Shown here one piece after another: positions 31,745-39,954 of a stretch of DNA of 64,000 nucleotides (position 1 is the first letter of the stretch; every line of letters starts with the position of its first letter). The position numbers and the translations under genes are program-made. The notes beneath the pieces were generated by a model, which searched no databases, was not told where the DNA came from, and was given only the letters and a program-made list of their open reading frames with translations. The DNA is from Viridibacterium sp035456105 (GTDB taxonomy: Bacteria; Pseudomonadota; Gammaproteobacteria; Burkholderiales; Rhodocyclaceae): NCBI GenBank assembly GCA_035456105.1, contig DATIDV010000006.1:1-64000 (forward strand). Reading direction: 5' to 3'.

Positions 31745-31763
31745 TATGCGAATCATTCTTGTT
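31745..31763. promoter_or_regulatory. Candidate Fur box upstream of hemP operon
   Basis: TATGCGAATCATTCTTGTT has the 9-bp palindromic core GAATCATTC and shares the ATGCGAAT half with the receptor Fur box. It lies about 250 bases before the small gene preceding hemP. Confidence 0.55.
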
Positions 31764-31841
31764 TGCAACGGCATCTTAAACAAAATATGGCGGCTGCCGT
31801 TGCGGGCAGAGCGTTGTCGCTGACGAGGTCGTCACATTGTC

Positions 31842-31954
31842 GTAGGGCGGAACTCCTCCGGAGGTTCCGCCAGCCGCCGCAAGGCGGCTTTACGCAACTT
31901 ACGCGTCAGTCCGTCAGTCCTGACCCGGCGGAACCGCCGAAGGCGTTCCGCCCC
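31842..31954. repeat. GTAGGGCGGAAC palindromic REP pair
   Basis: It begins GTAGGGCGGAACTCCTCC and ends GGCGTTCCGCCCC, with an internal CCGCCGCAAGGCGGC hairpin. It is related to 20882-20988. It lies just after the stop codon of the DUF853 gene. Confidence 0.82.
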
Positions 31955-31958
31955 GATG

Positions 31959-33488
31959 TCAACGCTTGCTGCTGCGCCCGCCGAGGATGGAGCCGAGCAC
32001 GCCACGAATGATCTGACGACCAACCTCCGAGCCTATCGTGCGCGCCACAGTCTTCGCGGCAATCTGCGCCAGCCCGTCATGCTGGCCGCCGCGCGGGCCG
32101 GTCTTGCCGAAGAGGATTTCGCCCATTGCGCCGCCAAACATGCCGCCGCTCTCGGTGGCCGGTACATCCGCCGTTGCTGCAGGTGTGGCCGCAGTCGATG
32201 CACTTGGCGTGCCCGCACCCGCGCGCAGTTTTTCGTAGGCTGATTCGCGATCGAGGACTTCTTCGTAGGTGCCATACACCAGCGAGCCATTGATCACGCC
32301 GTTACGCTCATCCGCAGTCAGCGGGCCGATGCGCGAGAACGGCGGCATGACAAAGGCACGCTCGACAATGCACGGCGTGCCCTTGGCGTCGAGGAAGGAG
32401 ATCAGCGCCTCGCCCACGCCCAATTCGGTGATGGCCGCCTCGCAGCTGAATTTCGGATTGGCGCGCATGGTTTCCGCTGCGACCTTCACTGCTTTCTGGT
32501 CGCGTGGCGTGAAGGCACGCAAGGCGTGTTGCACACGGTTGCCGAGTTGCCCGAGCACCGTGTCGGGTATGTCGAGTGGATTTTGCGTGACAAAGTAGAT
32601 GCCCACGCCTTTCGAACGGATCAGGCGCACGACCTGCTCGATTTTCTCCAGCAATGCAGCGGGCGCATCGGCAAACAAGAGATGCGCTTCGTCGAAGAAG
32701 AACACCAGCTTCGGCTTGTCCAGATCGCCCGCTTCGGGCAACTGCTCGAACAGTTCGGAGAGCAGCCACAGCAGGAAAGTCGCGTACAGCTTGGGGAAGT
32801 TGTAGAGCTTGTCGGCGGCAAGGATGTTGATCACGCCCAGTCCCTGCGCATCGGTCTGCATCAGGTCGGCGATGTTCAGCATTGGCTCGCCGAAGAACTG
32901 GTCAGCGCCTTGCTGCTCAAGGGCAAGCAGGCCGCGCTGGATCGCACCGACACTCGCCGCAGAAACATTGCCGTACTTGGTCGTCAGCTCTTTCGCATGC
33001 TCGCCGACGAACTGCACCATGGCGCGCAAGTCCTTGAGGTCGAGCAGCAGCAAGCCATTGTCATCAGCCACCCTGAAGATGATCTGCAGCACACCGGCCT
33101 GTGTTTCGTTGAGACTCAGCAGGCGCGTGATGAGCAAGGGCCCCATGTCGGACACGGTGGCACGCACCGGGTGGCCGGCCTCGCCGAAGACATCCCAAAG
33201 CGTGGCCGGATACTTCACGGCATCCCAGTCCTTGATGCCGAGCAGATCGAGCCGCTCCTGCAACTTCGGCGAGAGCTTGCCTTCGGCCGCCAGCCCGGAG
33301 AGATCGCCCTTCACATCGGCCATGAAGACCGGCACGCCGATGCGCGAGAACGATTCGGCGAGACGCTGCAGGGTGACGGTCTTGCCGGTGCCTGTGGCGC
33401 CGGCAATCAGGCCGTGGCGGTTGGCGAATTGCGGCAGCAGGCCAAGGTCAAGCTCGCCCGCGCGGGCAACGATGAGAGGATCAGACAT
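31959..33488 (-). CDS. DUF853/HerA-like ATPase (YjgR family)
   Basis: A 509-residue protein. Walker A GATGTGKTVTLQ is near residues 30-41, followed by VFMADVKGDLSGL; Walker B is KLVFFFDEAHLLF, and IYFVTQNPLDIPDTVLGQLGNRVQHALRAF is the arginine-finger/sensor region. This is the YjgR family of HerA/FtsK-like ATPases, whose physiological role is not settled. The C-terminal tail is alanine/threonine-rich, then GGMFGGAMGEILFGKTGPRGG and a glycine-rich end. It is transcribed alone. Confidence 0.9.
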   Translation of the reverse strand: MSDPLIVARAGELDLGLLPQFANRHGLIAGATGTGKTVTLQRLAESFSRIGVPVFMADVKGDLSGLAAEGKLSPKLQERLDLLGIKDWDAVKYPATLWDVFGEAGHPVRATVSDMGPLLITRLLSLNETQAGVLQIIFRVADDNGLLLLDLKDLRAMVQFVGEHAKELTTKYGNVSAASVGAIQRGLLALEQQGADQFFGEPMLNIADLMQTDAQGLGVINILAADKLYNFPKLYATFLLWLLSELFEQLPEAGDLDKPKLVFFFDEAHLLFADAPAALLEKIEQVVRLIRSKGVGIYFVTQNPLDIPDTVLGQLGNRVQHALRAFTPRDQKAVKVAAETMRANPKFSCEAAITELGVGEALISFLDAKGTPCIVERAFVMPPFSRIGPLTADERNGVINGSLVYGTYEEVLDRESAYEKLRAGAGTPSASTAATPAATADVPATESGGMFGGAMGEILFGKTGPRGGQHDGLAQIAAKTVARTIGSEVGRQIIRGVLGSILGGRSSKR

Positions 33489-33561
33489 GCGAACTCCGGA
33501 AAGAGTGGATGCGAGTTGGATTCATGACGGGATTTATACCGCGAGATGCGTTTCGCTGCTC

Positions 33562-33594
33562 TGAAAAACAGAAAGCGGGCCGCAGCCCGCTTTC
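33562..33594 (-). terminator. Intrinsic terminator after the cysteine-rich secreted protein gene
   Basis: GAAAGCGGG and CCCGCTTTC form a perfect 9-bp stem (33571-33594), followed on the minus strand by TGTTTTT. It ends the gene at 33616-34230. Confidence 0.75.
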
Positions 33595-33615
33595 GTCGCA
33601 CTTCTGTTCAGCGCA

Positions 33616-34230
33616 TCAGTTTCCGCAACCCGCACTGCACTCATGGAACTTTGTTTCACATGCCGCCGAGCGCCCGCAGCTATACAACTTCGAACCGCAG
33701 CGCTGCTGGCAGGTATCCCATTTGTCGCGCACCGGGCCGGTGGGCAATGCAAGCCCCTCCTTTTTAGCAGCCGGCGCCCCCCCGCAACTGGCCAGCTTCA
33801 CCTCACGCGCCGGGCCGGGCAGCGCCGCCCAGTCCTCCGCCACCATGTTCAGATCATCTTCAACCGCAGCCAGCACCGGCGTGGTCGACAGCACCGAACG
33901 CTTCAAGCTGCTGTAAGCCCAGCAATCGGCCTGACGTGCCTGAACCGCCGTGCGCTCACCGGTCGCCGGAAAACCCAGGTACTGACGACCACATTCATGC
34001 GCATAGACGAACAGCCGTGTCTCCAGCAGCAGACGCGGCAGGAGCTGCGGGTTGTAGCGGATCACCGGTTGGCCCTCAGCCAGGCCGTATTGCGCCACGA
34101 CCGGCAGCTTGTCATCAGCCAACGACGCCACGGCCTTGCCCTTGGCATCCTTACAACCATCAAAGCCCATGTCCTGCGCGAACACCGGCCACGCCAGCAT
34201 TAACAAGAAGGCTGCAAACAGCTGTTTCAT
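33616..34230 (-). CDS. Secreted cysteine-rich protein with HExC-like motif, function unknown
   Basis: The start at 34230 has GGGGAA upstream and gives a signal peptide (MKQLFAAFLLMLAWPVFA); 204 residues. Mature parts include RLFVYAHECGRQYLGF, which contains an HE pair as in DUF4344-like or metallopeptidase-like families but lacks a full HExxH, and a C-terminal cluster of eight cysteines (CQQRCGSKLYSCGRSAACETKFHECSAGC). That pattern suggests a disulfide-rich periplasmic module. No confident family is recognised. It is divergent from yebC. Confidence 0.78.
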   Translation of the reverse strand: MKQLFAAFLLMLAWPVFAQDMGFDGCKDAKGKAVASLADDKLPVVAQYGLAEGQPVIRYNPQLLPRLLLETRLFVYAHECGRQYLGFPATGERTAVQARQADCWAYSSLKRSVLSTTPVLAAVEDDLNMVAEDWAALPGPAREVKLASCGGAPAAKKEGLALPTGPVRDKWDTCQQRCGSKLYSCGRSAACETKFHECSAGCGN

Positions 34231-34313
34231 CGAAGTTTTCCCCTGCGCGATTAATGCGTCGCAATCTAACAGCGCGACCCCGTCGCAACGGGCGTCGGCT
34301 GGATCAGCGGTTG

Positions 34314-34319
34314 TATAAT
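34314..34319 (+). promoter_or_regulatory. Likely sigma-70 -10 element of yebC
   Basis: A perfect TATAAT lies 72 bases before the yebC start in an otherwise GC-rich gap. No strong -35 hexamer is seen. Confidence 0.55.
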
Positions 34320-34390
34320 TCCGACCTCTGCGGCGGAGCGTCATACGTCCCGCTCGCCTTCTCTACTCAAGCCAATCCAGGAATACGCGC

Positions 34391-35116
34391 ATGGCCGGTC
34401 ACTCAAAATGGGCCAATATCCAGCATCGCAAGGGTCGTCAGGACGCCAAGCGGGGCAAGGCCTTCACCAAACTCATCAAGGAAGTGACCGTCGCGGCACG
34501 CATGGGCGGCGGCGACCCCAACTTCAATCCGCGTTTGCGTCTGGCCATCGACAAGGCCAAGGCCGAGAACATGCCCGGCGACAACCTCGAACGCGCCATC
34601 AAACGCGGCACCGGTGAGCTCGAAGGCGTGAGCTACGAAGAAGCCCGCTACGAAGGCTACGGCATCGGCGGCGCGGCGGTGATCGTCGACTGCCTCACCG
34701 ACAACAAGGTGCGCACCGTCGCCGACGTGCGTCACGCCTTCTCGAAATGCGGCGGCAGCCTGGGCACCGATGGCAGCGTTGCCTTCCAGTTCAAGCATTG
34801 CGGCCAGCTCATGTTCGCGCCCGGCACGAATGAAGATGCGTTGATGGAAGCAGCGCTCGAAGCCGGCGCTGAAGATGTCGCAACCAACGAAGATGGCTCG
34901 CTCGAGGTCGTCACCGGCCCGTGGGAATTCACCGCCGTGAAGGAAGCGCTGGAGAAGGCCGGCTTCAAGGCCGAGTTCGGTGAAGTCACCATGAAGCCGC
35001 TCAACGAAACCGAGCTGAGCGGCGATGATGCCGTCCGCATGCAAAAGCTGCTCGATATGCTCGAAGCGCTCGATGACGTGCAGGACGTTTACACGTCAGC
35101 CGTGATGGACGCCTGA
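34391..35116 (+). CDS. yebC: YebC/PmpR/TACO1 family regulatory protein
   Basis: A 241-residue protein beginning MAGHSKWANIQHRKGRQDAKRG, the invariant signature of the family, with PRLRLAIDKAKAENMP, EGYGIGGAAVIVDCLTDN and a late EALDDVQDVYTSA. The family includes DNA-binding regulators and a factor that relieves ribosome stalling at proline runs. All three structural domains are present and the length is usual. The next gene starts 4 bases after its stop, so they are co-transcribed. Confidence 0.95.
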   Translation: MAGHSKWANIQHRKGRQDAKRGKAFTKLIKEVTVAARMGGGDPNFNPRLRLAIDKAKAENMPGDNLERAIKRGTGELEGVSYEEARYEGYGIGGAAVIVDCLTDNKVRTVADVRHAFSKCGGSLGTDGSVAFQFKHCGQLMFAPGTNEDALMEAALEAGAEDVATNEDGSLEVVTGPWEFTAVKEALEKAGFKAEFGEVTMKPLNETELSGDDAVRMQKLLDMLEALDDVQDVYTSAVMDA

Positions 35117-35120
35117 TCGC

Positions 35121-35726
35121 GTGCGCATTCAAGGTACGCTCACCGACTGGAAGGAACGCCAGGGTTTCGGTTTCATCACGCCCGATGGCGGTGGCGAGCG
35201 CGTCTTCGTCCACCAGTCGGCCTTCCTCAATCGCAAACGCCAGCCTGGTGTGGGCACGCAGCTCATCTACGAGCTCGTGCCGCACAAGAATCGTGGTGTT
35301 TGCGCAAGCAAGGTGGCCTACGCCATGGATGCGGCCGCAACGCGTTCCGCGGGTCGCCGCGCGAGTTCGACGAGCTGGCTGGCGCTGGCATTCCTTGCCC
35401 TGCTGGCCGCCGTGACTTTCAAGGGATACCTGCCAGCCGGTGTACTTGCGTTCTACCTTGTCGAAAGTGTCATTTCGTACTTCGCGTACGCCATGGACAA
35501 GTCTTCAGCGCAGGGCGGGCGCTGGCGAATCGCCGAGAACACACTGCATCTATTCGACCTTATGGGTGGCTGGCCCGGCGGGCTGATCGCGCAAAAGCGC
35601 TTGCGCCACAAGACGAGCAAGGAGAGCTTCCAGAACCTGTTCCGGGTCACGGTAGCCGTGAACTGCGCAGCGCTTGCGTGGTTGTTCACTGCCTCCGGGA
35701 AGACATTCCTGCTCGAGCATTTTTAG
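35121..35726 (+). CDS. Cold-shock domain / DUF1294 membrane fusion protein
   Basis: The start is GTG at 35121, 4 bases after yebC. Residues 1-66 form a cold-shock OB fold with the RNP-type motifs KERQGFGFIT and RVFVHQSAF, which binds single-stranded nucleic acid. Residues 80-201 are a DUF1294 region with hydrophobic helices (LALAFLALLAAVTF, VLAFYLVESVISYFAYAMDK) and the conserved GGWPGGLIAQKRLRHKTSK. This fusion recurs in Proteobacteria. Its function is unknown; a membrane-tethered RNA-binding role is possible. Confidence 0.88.
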   Translation: MRIQGTLTDWKERQGFGFITPDGGGERVFVHQSAFLNRKRQPGVGTQLIYELVPHKNRGVCASKVAYAMDAAATRSAGRRASSTSWLALAFLALLAAVTFKGYLPAGVLAFYLVESVISYFAYAMDKSSAQGGRWRIAENTLHLFDLMGGWPGGLIAQKRLRHKTSKESFQNLFRVTVAVNCAALAWLFTASGKTFLLEHF

Positions 35727-35852
35727 GGCACGTTGCACTCCTCTCCTTGTGCGGGACTCCTGGGCAACATCGGCCCCGCATTGCCTCGCACACTCTGTCC
35801 CTCAAGCCAGTGTGCTTAACGCGCCCCCTCCGGCTCCTGTAAAAACGCCCTG

Positions 35853-36794
35853 ATGTCAGCACTGCCCCTAACACTGATTTTCTTCGCCGCACTCATTCAT
35901 GCCGGCTGGAATCTCGTCGCCAAGAAATCCGGCGGCGATATGTTTTTTGCATTGCTGATGACCCTCGCGCACATCGTCGTCTGGGCGCCAGTCGGGGGGT
36001 GGTTCATCTGGCAACAGGCCGGCCAGCTTGGCCCGCTGCAGTGGGGTCTGATCTTCGCCAGCGGCACGCTGCATCTTGCCTACTTCGCCTGCCTGCTGCG
36101 CGGCTATCGCCTCGGCGATCTGTCCGTGGTCTATCCGCTAGCGCGCGGTTCGGGCCCACTGGTGACGGCACTCGTGGCCACCACTTTCTTCGGCGAGTCG
36201 CTACGCCTCATTGGCTGGCTCGGCGTGCTGGCCATCGTCAGCGGCATCCTGCTGATCGCCGGAGGCCCGGCGTTGATCCGCGCCTTCCTCAACCCTGACC
36301 AATCCGACAAGGCACACACTGCGCTGCGTGCCGGCGTGATCTACGGCCTCGTCACCGGATTGTTCATCGCGACCTACACCCTCGTCGACGGCTATGCCGT
36401 GAAGCACGCAGGCATCTCGCCCATCCTCGTCGAATACCTCGGCAATCTCACGCGCCTGCCGCTGCTCATCGTCGTCCTGCTGATCATGCACCGGCGTGAA
36501 CAGCCAGCTCCCGGCACGCCGCTCCGTTCGCGACTTGGTTTGCAACTCAGTCTGCAACTGAAGCAGACGTGGAAGCACGCCCTGCTCATCGGCGCCGTGG
36601 CACCGATCTCCTACACCCTGGTGCTGTTCGCCGCGACCATGGCCCCCCTGTCGCAGGTGGCACCGGCGCGCGAGTTGTCGATGCTGTTTGCCTCGCTGTT
36701 CGGCGGCCGCCTGCTCGGCGAGCGCGATGCAGGCATGCGCCTGTTCGGCGCCCTCTGTATCGCTGCTGGCGTGATCGCGCTGGTCAGCGTCTGA
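35853..36794 (+). CDS. EamA/DMT family transporter
   Basis: A 313-residue inner-membrane protein with about ten hydrophobic helices arranged as two EamA repeats. The first repeat includes HAGWNLVAKKSGG and DLSVVYPLARGSGPLVTALVAT; the second begins near residue 150 and includes LSQVAPARELSMLFASLFGG. Such proteins export amino acids or other small metabolites. The substrate cannot be assigned. A second, different EamA gene starts 10 bases downstream. Confidence 0.88.
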   Translation: MSALPLTLIFFAALIHAGWNLVAKKSGGDMFFALLMTLAHIVVWAPVGGWFIWQQAGQLGPLQWGLIFASGTLHLAYFACLLRGYRLGDLSVVYPLARGSGPLVTALVATTFFGESLRLIGWLGVLAIVSGILLIAGGPALIRAFLNPDQSDKAHTALRAGVIYGLVTGLFIATYTLVDGYAVKHAGISPILVEYLGNLTRLPLLIVVLLIMHRREQPAPGTPLRSRLGLQLSLQLKQTWKHALLIGAVAPISYTLVLFAATMAPLSQVAPARELSMLFASLFGGRLLGERDAGMRLFGALCIAAGVIALVSV

Positions 36795-36804
36795 GCGCCT
36801 GGCA

Positions 36805-37662
36805 ATGGATCGTTTCCTCGCCCCCGTTTTCGTCTTCCTGTGGAGCACCGGCTTCATCAGCGCCAAGCTCGGTCTGCCGTTTGCCGAGCCACTGACCTTT
36901 CTCTGCGCGCGCTATGCTCTTGTCATTATGGTAATGCTCGTCGCCACGCGCATCTTCCGCGCGCCGTGGCCGATCAGTCGTCGCGAGGTAGCGCATATCG
37001 CCATCGCCGGCGCGCTGATCCAGGCCACCTATCTCGGTGGCGTCTTCATCGCCATCCATCAGGGGCTGCCGGCGGGGCTCACCGCGCTCATCGTCGGCCT
37101 GCAACCGATCGTGACGGCGCTGGCCGCAGGCTGGCTGCTCGGCGAAAAGGTCACGCGCGCACAATGGATCGGGCTAGCACTGGGCTTCATCGGCGTGGCG
37201 TTGGTCGTAACGCATAGTCGCGCACCGGGCTTGTCAAATACCTGGAGCCTCAGCGCGCTGTGGCCGGCAATCGCAGCACTGGCTGGCATCACGCTCGGCA
37301 CGGTGTACCAGAAGCGCTTCTGCCCGAAATTCGATCTGCGCACCGGCGCCGTCATCCAGTTCAGCGCCAGCCTGTTGCTGACCCTGCCTGTTGCGGCGGC
37401 AACCGAGACGCTGCGCATCGACTGGAGCGGGCAATTCGTCTTCGCCTGGTTGTGGGCCGTGTTGATGCTCTCAGTCACGGCCATCAGCGTGCTCAACATC
37501 CTGATCCGCCGTGGCACGGCCGTTCGCGTGACGAGCCTGTTCTACCTCACACCGGCCGTAACGGCCTTGCTCGCCTGGCTGCTGTTCCGCGAATCCTTGC
37601 AGGCGCTGGCCCTGCTGGGCATGGCTATCGCCGTGTTCGGCGTGTGGCTGTCGCGACGCTGA
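36805..37662 (+). CDS. EamA/DMT family transporter
   Basis: A 285-residue membrane protein with ten hydrophobic helices in two EamA repeats. Marks are FLWSTGFISAKLGLPFAEPLTFLCARY at the N-terminus, GLPAGLTALIVGLQPIVTALAAG at the end of the first repeat, and RVTSLFYLTPAVTALLAWLLF in the second. It belongs to the RhaT/RhtA-like exporters. It follows the other EamA gene by 10 bases, so both are expressed together. They are not close copies. Confidence 0.88.
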   Translation: MDRFLAPVFVFLWSTGFISAKLGLPFAEPLTFLCARYALVIMVMLVATRIFRAPWPISRREVAHIAIAGALIQATYLGGVFIAIHQGLPAGLTALIVGLQPIVTALAAGWLLGEKVTRAQWIGLALGFIGVALVVTHSRAPGLSNTWSLSALWPAIAALAGITLGTVYQKRFCPKFDLRTGAVIQFSASLLLTLPVAAATETLRIDWSGQFVFAWLWAVLMLSVTAISVLNILIRRGTAVRVTSLFYLTPAVTALLAWLLFRESLQALALLGMAIAVFGVWLSRR

Positions 37663-37796
37663 ATTCGCCGAGCCACTGAGGTGTATTGCAAACCTGTGTG
37701 GCAGGAAAGTGGCTGACAGCAACAACTACCACGCGTAGCCGGGAAAAGCGTCACATATGCCGGACCTGCGGCATGACCAGCCGCGACGCTTTGCCC

Positions 37797-37802
37797 TACA
37801 AT
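37797..37802 (+). promoter_or_regulatory. Candidate -10 of the PilT-like gene
   Basis: TACAAT with an ATGACC (4 of 6 to TTGACA) 18 bases upstream. A transcript from here would begin a few bases before the long palindrome at 37816, making it the 5' leader. Confidence 0.4.
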
Positions 37803-37815
37803 CGACGCGATTATC

Positions 37816-38082
37816 AGGGTCTGTTGTCAGCCGTTTGCCGGTCGCGCTCGTTCAAATGCGCCGCCGCGCAAGGCGCGGCGACGCTAGCAGGGTGGTCCCC
37901 TGCCAAGGAGCTGCAACACCGCCCTGCGAGATCATTTGAGCGAGCCCTGCGGGTTGAAGCGTAAGGCTCGCGGAACTGCGTTGCACTTGTTGTGCGGAGG
38001 ACCACTCCGCACTGTGTCGCACGCCTTGTCCCACGAGCCATACGCTTCAACGCGACCCGGCAAACGACAGACAACAGACCCT
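37816..38082 (+). other. Y-shaped structured leader / palindromic element
   Basis: The outer arms 37816-37846 and 38051-38082 are inverted repeats of about 31 bp with few mismatches (AGGGTCTGTTGTC... / ...GACAACAGACCCT type). Inside lie two long hairpins: 37846-37945 (GCTCGTTCAAATG with CATTTGAGCGAGC) and 37953-38051 (GTTGAAGCGTAAGGCTCG with CGAGCCATACGCTTCAAC). Each contains smaller stems, such as GCCGCGC/GCGCGGC and GTGCGGAG/CTCCGCAC. The result is a three-way junction with no coding potential. It ends 10 bases before the ATG of the PilT-like gene, next to its AGGGA ribosome binding site. Confidence 0.8.
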
Positions 38083-38092
38083 AGGGAACAGC

Positions 38093-39235
38093 ATGGAATC
38101 GAACCAGCAGACATTGATCGAAACACTCTCTGGCGACGAGGTCGGGGACTATCCCTTCATGGGCACGCTCGTCGAGCAGATCCTGTTTCTGCTCAGTTCG
38201 AACATCGTGTTCAGCGACCTGATCATCCACCAGAACAGTCCCGTCCTGCTGCGCCAGCCCAAACGCCTCGTGGCTGCTTCAGACACGCCGATTACGCGCG
38301 AAGAGCTCGAAGAGTTCTTCCAGGTCATCGAACCCAACTGGCGCGACCGCATCGAAGATCGCGCCTTCGACCGCGCCAAGGATTTGCGCAGCGGACGCAT
38401 CCGCGTCAATTGCTTCACCTTCCAAGGCAAGACACGTCTCGGTTGCGTGATCCGCCGCTTCCCGACCGAACCGATTCCGCTCGAAGAGCTGGGTGTGCGC
38501 CCCTGCATCCAGGACTTCGCCAAGCTCACCAGCGGCCTCGTGCTGTTCGTCGGCGATACCTGCCAGGGCAAGTCGACGACCATCGCCTCGCTACTCGACG
38601 AGATCAACAAGACTCGCTCGGGCCACATCATCACCATCGAAGACCCGGTGGAGACCATCATTCCGCAGCGCCGCTGCATCATCACGCAACGCGAAGTCGG
38701 CGCCGACGGTGACGTCGAGAGCTACTACCACGGCGCGCTGGATGCCCTGCGCGAGCGCCCGGATGTCATCGTCATCGGCGAGATCCGTGACGCAGAGACT
38801 GCACGCGAAGCGCTGGCGCTAGCTGAATCCGGCCCGCTGGTGTTTGCCACGCTGCACGCTCGCTCGACCGAGCTGGGCCTGCAGAAACTGTTGCGCCTGC
38901 TTGGCAACGCCGACGCGCAAGCGCAGTCCCTGTCCACTGCCCTGCGTGGCGTCATCTGCCAGACCCTGCTGCCCGCGCGCAATGGCAAGTCGTACTACCT
39001 CGCCACCGAGTGCCTGACCATGACACCCGAGGCCGAGCATCTTGTCGGAACGCAGAACCTCGCGGAGATTCGTCCGCTGCTGGAGAAGCTCAGCAAGAAG
39101 CCCGAGGCCGGTTCGCACACCATGAACGACGATCTGGCCATGCTCATCAACGCCAAGCTCGTGGACCTCGTCGACGCGCGCCGCGGCACAACCGACCCGC
39201 TGAAGTTCGCGGAGTTATTCGAGCGCAAAAAATAA
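38093..39235 (+). CDS. PilT/PilU family type IV pilus ATPase
   Basis: A 380-residue protein of the GspE/PilT ATPase group. N-terminal PAS-like part to about residue 115; Walker A is GDTCQGKST near 153-161 (usual form GPTGSGKST); Asp box TIEDPVE; Walker B DVIVIGEIRD; His box ATLHARS. It lacks the tandem AIRNLIRE motif of PilT, so it is closer to PilU. It may power pilus retraction. It stands far from other pil genes, between transporters and ruvC, and is preceded by the long Y-shaped leader. Confidence 0.9.
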   Translation: MESNQQTLIETLSGDEVGDYPFMGTLVEQILFLLSSNIVFSDLIIHQNSPVLLRQPKRLVAASDTPITREELEEFFQVIEPNWRDRIEDRAFDRAKDLRSGRIRVNCFTFQGKTRLGCVIRRFPTEPIPLEELGVRPCIQDFAKLTSGLVLFVGDTCQGKSTTIASLLDEINKTRSGHIITIEDPVETIIPQRRCIITQREVGADGDVESYYHGALDALRERPDVIVIGEIRDAETAREALALAESGPLVFATLHARSTELGLQKLLRLLGNADAQAQSLSTALRGVICQTLLPARNGKSYYLATECLTMTPEAEHLVGTQNLAEIRPLLEKLSKKPEAGSHTMNDDLAMLINAKLVDLVDARRGTTDPLKFAELFERKK

Positions 39236-39281
39236 GTAGCACGAGGCGGCACGGCCCCGTGCCGCCTCACCACACGCCTTC

Positions 39282-39842
39282 ATGACCGCTCTCGCACTCC
39301 CTCCCAGCCGCATCCTCGGCATCGACCCCGGCCTGCGCGTCACTGGCTTCGGCGTCATCGAGCGCAGCGGCAACAAGCTGGCCTACATCGCCAGCGGCTG
39401 CATCCGCTCCCCGGATGGCACGCTGCCGGAGCGCCTCAAGGTCATCCTGCACGGCGTGCAGGAAGTGGTCGACACCTACCAGCCGAATGAAGCCGCGGTC
39501 GAAATCGTCTTCGTGAACGTCAATCCACAATCCACCCTGCTGCTCGGACAAGCGCGCGGCGCAGCCATCTGCGGCCTCGTGTCACGCGACCTGACGGTCA
39601 TGGAATACACCGCCCTGCAGGTCAAGCAGGCCGTCGTCGGCTACGGCAAGGCCGACAAGACGCAGGTACAGCACATGGTCAAACGCCTGCTGCAACTGGC
39701 AGGCGACCCCCAGGCCGACGCCGCCGACGCGCTCGCTTGCGCCATTGCCCACGCCAATGGCGGCGCGGCAGGCAGTGCTTTGAGTGCCCTCAGCGCAGCC
39801 AATACGCGTGGCAAGAAGCGCGGCACACGACTGCTGGGCTGA
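39282..39842 (+). CDS. ruvC: Crossover junction endodeoxyribonuclease RuvC
   Basis: A 186-residue protein. Catalytic acids are seen in GIDPGLRVTGFG (first Asp), AVEIVFVN (Glu) and the late DAADALACAIAH (two Asp). It cuts Holliday junctions as part of RuvABC. The N-terminus MTALALPPSRIL extends a few residues beyond the usual start. ruvA and ruvB are not adjacent. A bidirectional terminator follows. Confidence 0.95.
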   Translation: MTALALPPSRILGIDPGLRVTGFGVIERSGNKLAYIASGCIRSPDGTLPERLKVILHGVQEVVDTYQPNEAAVEIVFVNVNPQSTLLLGQARGAAICGLVSRDLTVMEYTALQVKQAVVGYGKADKTQVQHMVKRLLQLAGDPQADAADALACAIAHANGGAAGSALSALSAANTRGKKRGTRLLG

Positions 39843-39900
39843 GGGCTGCAGCACCGCGGCACGCGCACAACGCATCGCCTGTCATTGACGACCTGCAGAC

Positions 39901-39936
39901 AAAAAAATGGCGCGGAAAATTCCGCGCCATTTTTCT
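39901..39936. terminator. Bidirectional terminator between ruvC and the pyrimidine cluster
   Basis: AATGGCGCGGAA pairs with TTCCGCGCCATT, flanked by seven A on the left and TTTTT on the right, so it works on both strands between the convergent genes. Confidence 0.92.
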
Positions 39937-39954
39937 TGATGGAGACTGCGGTGC

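Noticed and set aside
15303..31954. Possible CRISPR array from the many short palindromes
   Set aside because: The repeats are dispersed, of several families and without regular spacers, and no cas genes are present.
37663..38092. Short open frames across the Y-shaped element (for example 37936-38712 on the plus strand)
   Set aside because: They conflict with the perfect secondary structure and run out of frame into the PilT-like gene.
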